Assembly (NCBI RefSeq): GCF_014337195.1
Contig: NZ_CP060634.1
Coordinates: forward strand, 2,356,001-2,420,000
Length of the DNA stretch: 64,000 bases
Reading direction: 5' to 3'
Origin: Qiania dongpingensis
GTDB lineage: Bacteria > Bacillota > Clostridia > Lachnospirales > Lachnospiraceae
Shown here: one piece after another, positions 59,322 through 64,000 of the stretch
Position numbering within the stretch: the first letter of the stretch is position 1
How the letters are laid out: each line of letters begins with the position of its first letter
Translations under genes and position numbers: made by a program
The notes under the pieces: generated by a model
Databases searched by the model: none
The model's input: only the letters and a program-made list of their open reading frames with translations
What the model was told of the DNA's origin: nothing

Positions 59322-60269
59322 ATGACAATCTTACAGAGGAGCAAAATCGTAGTCATCGGAGCAGGTAATGTGGGAGAAGCTATCGGCTATACTCTGATGC
59401 TGCGTCGCCAGGCCAGTGAAATCGTATTGGTGGATCTTAACGAGGACAGGGCCATGGGAAGCGCTCTGGACATTGCCCACGGCACCGCTTTCTTCCGTCA
59501 GGCAAAAATCCGCAAGGGCGGATATGACGAGTGCGCGGATGCGGAAATCATCATCATCACTGCCGGTATTGCGAGAAAACCCGGTCAGACCAGACTGGAC
59601 CTTGCCAAGACCAATGTATCGATTATAAAGAGTATTACAAAGAATATCATGGAGTATGCGGAAAATCCCATGATCATCGTGGTTTCCAATCCGGTCGATA
59701 TCATGACCTATGTGGTCCAGAAAGAGTCCGGACTTCCTTCAGAGCGGGTGATCGGCACAGGCACCGCGCTGGATACCGCGAGATTCCGCTATTTCATCAG
59801 CGATAAATGCAACGTGGATGTATGCGACGTCAACGCGTTCATCCTGGGTGAGCATGGAGACAGCCAGGTTGCTATTTGGAGCCGGGCGACCATCGGAGGG
59901 AATTCGGTGGAAAGCTTTATGGCAGAGAGCGGCCAGAAGCTTGATATGGAGGAGATATTCGAACGCGCCCGTGATTCAGGAGCCGAAGTGATCTCCCTGA
60001 AGGGCGCTACCTTCTATGGGATTGCCATGACCGTATCCCGTATCGTAGAAGCCATCACCGATGACGAGAATGCAGTCCTTCCCGTCGCTCATGTGCTGGG
60101 AGAAGATTTCGAGGACTGGAGTGATGTGGCCATCAGTATGCCCTGCGTCCTCAATAGAGAAGGAATCGCAAAGACGATCCGTATTCCCATGAGTATCCGC
60201 GAGCAGGAAGCTATGGACGCTTCTACGAAGAAGCTTAAAGATTTCTTAAGAGAGGTTTTGGAGCAGTAA
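59322..60269 (+). CDS. ldh: L-lactate dehydrogenase
   Basis: 315 residues from ATG 59322 (AAAGGAGA upstream). NAD-binding VVIGAGNVGEAIGYTLML; substrate-specificity loop ARKPGQTRLDLAK (Gln and Arg as in lactate rather than malate dehydrogenases); SNPVDIMTYV; Arg in DTARFRYF; catalytic His in LGEHGDSQVAIW. It reduces pyruvate to L-lactate, re-oxidising NADH. Regulation by Rex is indicated by the operator upstream. Confidence 0.93.
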   Translation: MTILQRSKIVVIGAGNVGEAIGYTLMLRRQASEIVLVDLNEDRAMGSALDIAHGTAFFRQAKIRKGGYDECADAEIIIITAGIARKPGQTRLDLAKTNVSIIKSITKNIMEYAENPMIIVVSNPVDIMTYVVQKESGLPSERVIGTGTALDTARFRYFISDKCNVDVCDVNAFILGEHGDSQVAIWSRATIGGNSVESFMAESGQKLDMEEIFERARDSGAEVISLKGATFYGIAMTVSRIVEAITDDENAVLPVAHVLGEDFEDWSDVAISMPCVLNREGIAKTIRIPMSIREQEAMDASTKKLKDFLREVLEQ

Positions 60270-60291
60270 AAAAATTGGAAAGAACTTTCAC

Positions 60292-60324
60292 ACGCCCCGC
60301 TGTCTATACAGCCGGGGCGTTTTG
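60292..60324 (+). terminator. Intrinsic terminator after ldh
   Basis: ACGCCCCGCTG (60292-60302) / CAGC-C-GGGGCGT (60309-60320), followed by TTTT. Confidence 0.85.
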
Positions 60325-60415
60325 TGTTATGATGATAAAAGATTTGCCGTCGGGGACAGAGGGCCTTCCGGGGAGGGCGCGGACAGGATAAACGTTGGAT
60401 GAAAGGACACAGAGT

Positions 60416-62164
60416 ATGTGGAAAAGAGGGGAACTGAAGAGAAAAAGCCGGGGGATCATAAAGAAGCATTATTGGCGGGTGATTGCCGTCAGCTTTATTG
60501 TAGCGTTTATTGCGGGGAGCTATAACGGAACTTTTAGCGCCGTATTTTCCTACGACTCCTCCAAAGAAATTTCAAATGTAGTGCAGGACAATACCGTATC
60601 CGATTTCAATGATGTGCAGACGAAACGGTTTTCGGATGTTATCCTGGATGAATTTTCAGAACGAAATCAGACAGAAGAAGAGATCATGGAAAACAGCCCG
60701 TATAAGCGGGGAGTCTTTTCTTCTATTTTTAATCATACGGTGGCGACGGGTTCTATTTTTTCCGGAATCATTGCCATGCTCCTGAAACCGATGGTGAAGG
60801 GGGCCTGGCTGTCCTTGATCTCGGCGGCGGCAGGGGCCGCGCTTCTGTTTTTCTGGTGGCTGCTGGTCCAGAACATCATTCAGGTTGGGGGCTGCCGTTT
60901 TTTTATGGAGGCAGAAACCTACAAAAATACCGCAGGAAAACGGGTCCTCTACCTGTATAAAATACGCCGGGTCTGGAAAGTGACCAGAATCATGGCCAGG
61001 AAGTTCTTATATCAATGGCTGTGGTCCCTGACCGTCATAGGAGGCTGGATCAAGGGATATTCCTATATGATGGTTCCGTATCTGGCCGCGGAAAATCCAA
61101 ATCTGCATGGAAGAGAAGCCATCCTTGTATCCCGGAGGATGATGAACGGAAATAAGTGGAAAGCGTTTCTTCTGGACTGTTCTTTCTTGGGCTGGAGTAT
61201 TTTGAGCCTTTTGACCCTTGGGCTTGTAAATATCTTTTATGCCAACCCTTACAAAGCGGGGGTTAGGGCTGAACTGTATCTGGCACTCCGTAAAAAAGCG
61301 ATGGAGGAAAATGCGGAATACTGTCATGTCTTTACGGACCGGTATCTGACGGCGCCGCCCGCAGAAGAAGAGCTTCGAGCGGCGATGGAGCGCGCAGCCA
61401 AGATGTCTGAATCACAGAACTGGAGAGAGGAAGCGAAAGCGGCATGGGAGCAGCCTCTGGATGTGAGAGAGGAATACCCTTCGGCGCTGTTTACCGTGCC
61501 GGAGTCCGAGAGACGTTTCCGCATGAATGTGGATTATCACTGTAAATATGGCGTCACAGGCATCATTCTCCTGTTTTTCATCTTTTCCTTTGTGGGCTGG
61601 TGCTGGGAAGTCGGGCTGCATCTGGTGCAGAACGGCCAGTTTGTGAACCGGGGAGTATTCCATGGGCCCTGGCTGCCGATCTATGGCTCAGGGGGAGTCC
61701 TGGTGCTGATTCTCCTTAAGAGATTCCGCGATCATCCTGTCGTGACGTTTTTCCTGACGGTGGTGGTCTGCGGCTGTGTGGAATATTTCACCAGCTGGTA
61801 TCTGGAGATCACCCACAACGGTGTGAAATGGTGGGATTACAGCGGATATTTTCTGAACCTGGACGGACGTATCTGCGCGGAGGGACTGCTGATATTTGGT
61901 TTGGGCGGATGCGCGTTCATTTACATACTGGCTCCACTCATCATGAACGGTCTGATAAAGAAGATTCCTATGAAGGTCAGGATTCTGCTGTGCGCCGCAT
62001 TGATCTCCGCCTTTGCGGGAGATTATTTCTATTCCAGGAGCAATCCCAATGTCGGACAGGGAATCACGGACTATGCTTGGGAATACCGGCCGGAGGAGCT
62101 TCCGGAAAAACGTCGCCGGTCACATGCCGCCGAGCTGTTAAAAGAACGGCTTGATGCAGCGTAG
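60416..62164 (+). CDS. DUF975 - ABC_trans_CmpB fusion membrane protein
   Basis: 582 residues from ATG 60416 (AAAGGAC upstream). The N-terminal ~300 residues resemble DUF975 integral membrane proteins (start MWKRGELKRKSRGIIKKHYW, GGCRFFMEAETYKN, AAENPNLHGREAILVSRRMM). Residues ~380-550 resemble the CmpB/putative ABC transporter type IV family (FSFVGWCWEVGLHLVQNGQF, RGVFHGPWLPIYGSGG, EYFTSWYLE). Each part is normally a separate protein. About ten membrane spans overall. The transported substrate, if any, is unknown. Confidence 0.8.
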   Translation: MWKRGELKRKSRGIIKKHYWRVIAVSFIVAFIAGSYNGTFSAVFSYDSSKEISNVVQDNTVSDFNDVQTKRFSDVILDEFSERNQTEEEIMENSPYKRGVFSSIFNHTVATGSIFSGIIAMLLKPMVKGAWLSLISAAAGAALLFFWWLLVQNIIQVGGCRFFMEAETYKNTAGKRVLYLYKIRRVWKVTRIMARKFLYQWLWSLTVIGGWIKGYSYMMVPYLAAENPNLHGREAILVSRRMMNGNKWKAFLLDCSFLGWSILSLLTLGLVNIFYANPYKAGVRAELYLALRKKAMEENAEYCHVFTDRYLTAPPAEEELRAAMERAAKMSESQNWREEAKAAWEQPLDVREEYPSALFTVPESERRFRMNVDYHCKYGVTGIILLFFIFSFVGWCWEVGLHLVQNGQFVNRGVFHGPWLPIYGSGGVLVLILLKRFRDHPVVTFFLTVVVCGCVEYFTSWYLEITHNGVKWWDYSGYFLNLDGRICAEGLLIFGLGGCAFIYILAPLIMNGLIKKIPMKVRILLCAALISAFAGDYFYSRSNPNVGQGITDYAWEYRPEELPEKRRRSHAAELLKERLDAA

Positions 62165-62183
62165 TTATGGAAAGGAGGAGGTC

Positions 62184-63173
62184 ATGAAGCTGGATGAAAT
62201 AAGGACCTATAAGCTCAGTGTGGAGGCTGACGGCCATTCCGGCGGGGAGGGATTTCTGAAAGAGGATACGGATCTTACTATTTCGGAGGGAGAACTTCTT
62301 CACGCGGCCGTTACCTGCGGTATTCCGGAGGAACGGCTGGTGACCGGATACCCGGAGAGGCCGGGGGGCGGAATCAGCCGAAGAATCTCGCTGGTAGAAT
62401 ATTCTCTGGAGACGCGGGGGGAATATCTGCGGAAATCCGACCGGATATTGGAACTGGATGAGAGCATGCGGTCTTTGATCTCCTATTACCTGGGCATGTT
62501 CATCACAAAGCTGGTGAGCAGCAAGGTGTATGGTGTGGATTATCTCGTCCCTTTGCAGCTAGTAAGGCTTGAGCAGGGACAGGAGAATTTCCGTTACCAT
62601 GGAAGGAGGCGCAGGGATCTGATCGGATACCGGGAAAAACCAGACGGCGGCTTCAGCGTCTGGGAGGCCATAGGCAGGAGCAACAACAGCGGAAAGGCTT
62701 TGAAGGAAGGCTGTGAAGAAGCAGGGGAAATTCTGACGGTCAATGGACGAAGGCCCTGCAGGGCGGATTCTTGTATGACGTATTATGGTTCCAGATGCCT
62801 CTCTGTCCGTGTCAAAAGCGCCGCCGCAGCTTCGGAAGGACTGGAGATCTCATTTTCGCCCGCCGCATATTTCCGGGCGTATTATGATACGGCCTATGTG
62901 TTGCTGCGGGAGTGTTATGAGCGGGAGTCGGTACGGAATCAGATGGTCTTTGGCGAAGAAAGGATAGAGGCGGAAATTCCTGTTTTGGGCGGACGGAAGC
63001 TGTACGTCGGCATGCCCCGCCGGCTGTTCTTTGCGCTGGCGTCTGATGATGAGGAGGAACTTCTAGTGACAGCAGCCGAGATCATGGATAAGAAAAAGGA
63101 CCCTGAGATCCAGGGCCCTGTGTGTACAGAAACATACTGTGGAAACGACGGTGTATCCGCATCAGTCCGGTGA
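62184..63173 (+). CDS. Conserved-looking protein of unknown function
   Basis: 329 residues from ATG 62184, preceded by AAGGAGGAGG; ATG 62151 in the same frame overlaps the upstream gene. No signal peptide and no membrane span. It is Arg/Glu-rich with an acidic N-terminus (DEIRTYKLSVEADGHSGGEG). I see no known domain or catalytic motif. Codon use matches its neighbours. It is probably in an operon with the DUF975-CmpB gene, and its last 12 bp overlap the convergent MATE gene. Confidence 0.65.
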   Translation: MKLDEIRTYKLSVEADGHSGGEGFLKEDTDLTISEGELLHAAVTCGIPEERLVTGYPERPGGGISRRISLVEYSLETRGEYLRKSDRILELDESMRSLISYYLGMFITKLVSSKVYGVDYLVPLQLVRLEQGQENFRYHGRRRRDLIGYREKPDGGFSVWEAIGRSNNSGKALKEGCEEAGEILTVNGRRPCRADSCMTYYGSRCLSVRVKSAAAASEGLEISFSPAAYFRAYYDTAYVLLRECYERESVRNQMVFGEERIEAEIPVLGGRKLYVGMPRRLFFALASDDEEELLVTAAEIMDKKKDPEIQGPVCTETYCGNDGVSASVR

Positions 63174-64000
63174 GAATTTTTTTCCGAACCGGCGCATGAA
63201 GATGAGGAACCACAGGAACAGGAAAATACCTTTGAAAACGCTGGATACGGTTATGCTCCACCAGATGCCGTCCAGGCCGAGACTTGTCTTCATGAGGAAA
63301 ATGGCGGCAGGAATCCTGGCTGCTGTGAATACGATTCCTATCAAAGATGGGGGCATAGTCTTTCCAAGTCCGCTGAAAGCGCCGGAGGTAGTGATTTCAA
63401 CACACATGAAAAGCTGAGAATAGCTGAGTATTTTTAGGTATTGGACTCCCATAGGCAGGATTTCCGGGTCAGGGATGAAAATCCGGAAAATGAATTCTGG
63501 GACGGTAAATAAAATGACCGTGCAGAGGAGCCCCCAGGCCAGCACGACGGCCATGGAGGTCTGGTATCCTTTTTTCACCCGGGACCAGTTCCCGGATCCA
63601 AAATTCTGGGCGACGAAAGCATTGACAGCCGCGGAAAATCCTTCAGCAGTCATCCAGGAGATCGATTCGATCTGGCTGCCTACCTTCTGGACAGCCACAG
63701 CGGCGTCGCCCCATCCGGCTATGACTCTGGCGATTATCATGGAAATAGCTGAAAAGGTCATGCTTTGAAGGGAAGAAGGAAGTCCGATCTTTGTAATGGC
63801 TTTAATTTTTTCTGCGTCGGGTCTATGAAGCAGTCTGATTCTTGAGAAAATGACAGGCTCCTTTCGGACCGCCGAGAGGAAGAGAAAAAAGACGATGGCC
63901 TGCGAAGCTACGGTGGCGATAGCCGCTCCGGCGACTCCCATGGCAGGGATGGGACCCCAGCCAAAGATGAGGAGCGGATCCAGGAAAATATTGATGACCA
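63162..64000 (-). CDS. MATE-family efflux transporter, C-terminal part (5' end outside the window)
   Basis: The reading frame is open to the window edge, giving about 279 C-terminal residues. MATE features: MGVAGAAIATVASQAIVFFL, KIGLPSSLQSMTFSAISMII, NAFVAQNFGSGNWSRVKKGY, and FSGLGKTMPPSLIGIVFTAA. It contains six to seven of the twelve spans. It is distinct from the MATE protein at 38616. It overlaps the convergent upstream gene's 3' end by 12 bp with no terminator between. Confidence 0.88.
   Translation of the reverse strand, partial: VINIFLDPLLIFGWGPIPAMGVAGAAIATVASQAIVFFLFLSAVRKEPVIFSRIRLLHRPDAEKIKAITKIGLPSSLQSMTFSAISMIIARVIAGWGDAAVAVQKVGSQIESISWMTAEGFSAAVNAFVAQNFGSGNWSRVKKGYQTSMAVVLAWGLLCTVILFTVPEFIFRIFIPDPEILPMGVQYLKILSYSQLFMCVEITTSGAFSGLGKTMPPSLIGIVFTAARIPAAIFLMKTSLGLDGIWWSITVSSVFKGIFLFLWFLIFMRRFGKKFSPD

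Noticed and set aside
1..64000. CRISPR array, tRNA or rRNA genes
   Set aside because: No regularly spaced repeats, cloverleaf sequences or rRNA signatures were seen on either strand.

Overview
The window looks like the chromosome of a Gram-positive gut anaerobe of the class Clostridia, most likely a Lachnospiraceae relative. This rests on clostridial marker families (flavin reductase-rubredoxin fusion, FeoB-associated Cys-rich protein, DUF975 and ABC_trans_CmpB membrane proteins, YibE/F, KTGD-type wall anchor), strong AGGAGG ribosome binding sites, TTG/GTG starts, and many intrinsic terminators. No rRNA, tRNA or CRISPR array was seen.

Region 1 (1 to about 20.3 kb) is the right part of a Tn1549/Tn916-like integrative conjugative element (ICE). 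It holds the tail of a giant SNF2-like helicase, a DUF3848/DUF3849 protein, MobC, a MobA/VirD2-type relaxase with a palindrome-rich, oriT-like stretch behind it, an XRE regulator, a sigma-70-like factor, an excisionase and two tandem tyrosine recombinases. In the cargo position sits an iron-acquisition module (8.07-15.88 kb): a PchR-like AraC regulator, an ECF transporter (S, T and double-ATPase A components), two half-size ABC transporters of the YbtP/YbtQ type, and a DtxR/MntR-type repressor. No siderophore synthetase is present, which suggests uptake of siderophores made by others.

Region 2 (20.7-36.5 kb) is a signalling island. It has three hybrid histidine kinases, a REC/HD-GYP/PAS/GGDEF/GAF protein able in principle both to make and to break c-di-GMP, a lipoprotein fusing a solute-binding domain to a 5'-nucleotidase C-terminal domain, and a double-headed GntR regulator. 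It is bounded by the second integrase on the left and a deleted, frameshifted integrase relic on the right (36.49-36.9 kb), so it may be an old mobile-element cargo.

Region 3 (37-48 kb) is mixed chromosome. It contains a Cys-rich small protein, a MerR regulator, a riboswitch-like leader RNA with its own promoter and terminator, a MATE pump, a CDP-alcohol phosphatidyltransferase, a TipAL-type regulator with a textbook 19-bp-spacer promoter, an XRE/PLDc_N/ABC/permease operon like yxlEFG, an SDR, a flavin reductase-rubredoxin, an FMN-dependent hydroxy-acid oxidase and GreA.

Region 4 (48-51 kb) is a metal-homeostasis patch: ZIP transporter, DUF2325 protein, FeoB-associated Cys-rich protein and an atypical Fur-like protein. 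Two of its promoters carry the same GTTAGTTA-type palindrome over the expected start site; a third, weaker copy lies in front of the ICE iron-import operon. One DtxR-like repressor may therefore link the ICE and the chromosome.

Region 5 (51-64 kb) has phosphopentomutase, a 1686-residue wall-anchored metallophosphoesterase, YibE/F, a second DtxR-like regulator, L-lactate dehydrogenase behind a near-perfect Rex operator, a DUF975/CmpB fusion, an unknown protein and the 3' part of a second MATE transporter. A dispersed repeat family with terminal inverted repeats occurs three times (38.25, 45.55 inverted and partial, 49.29 kb).
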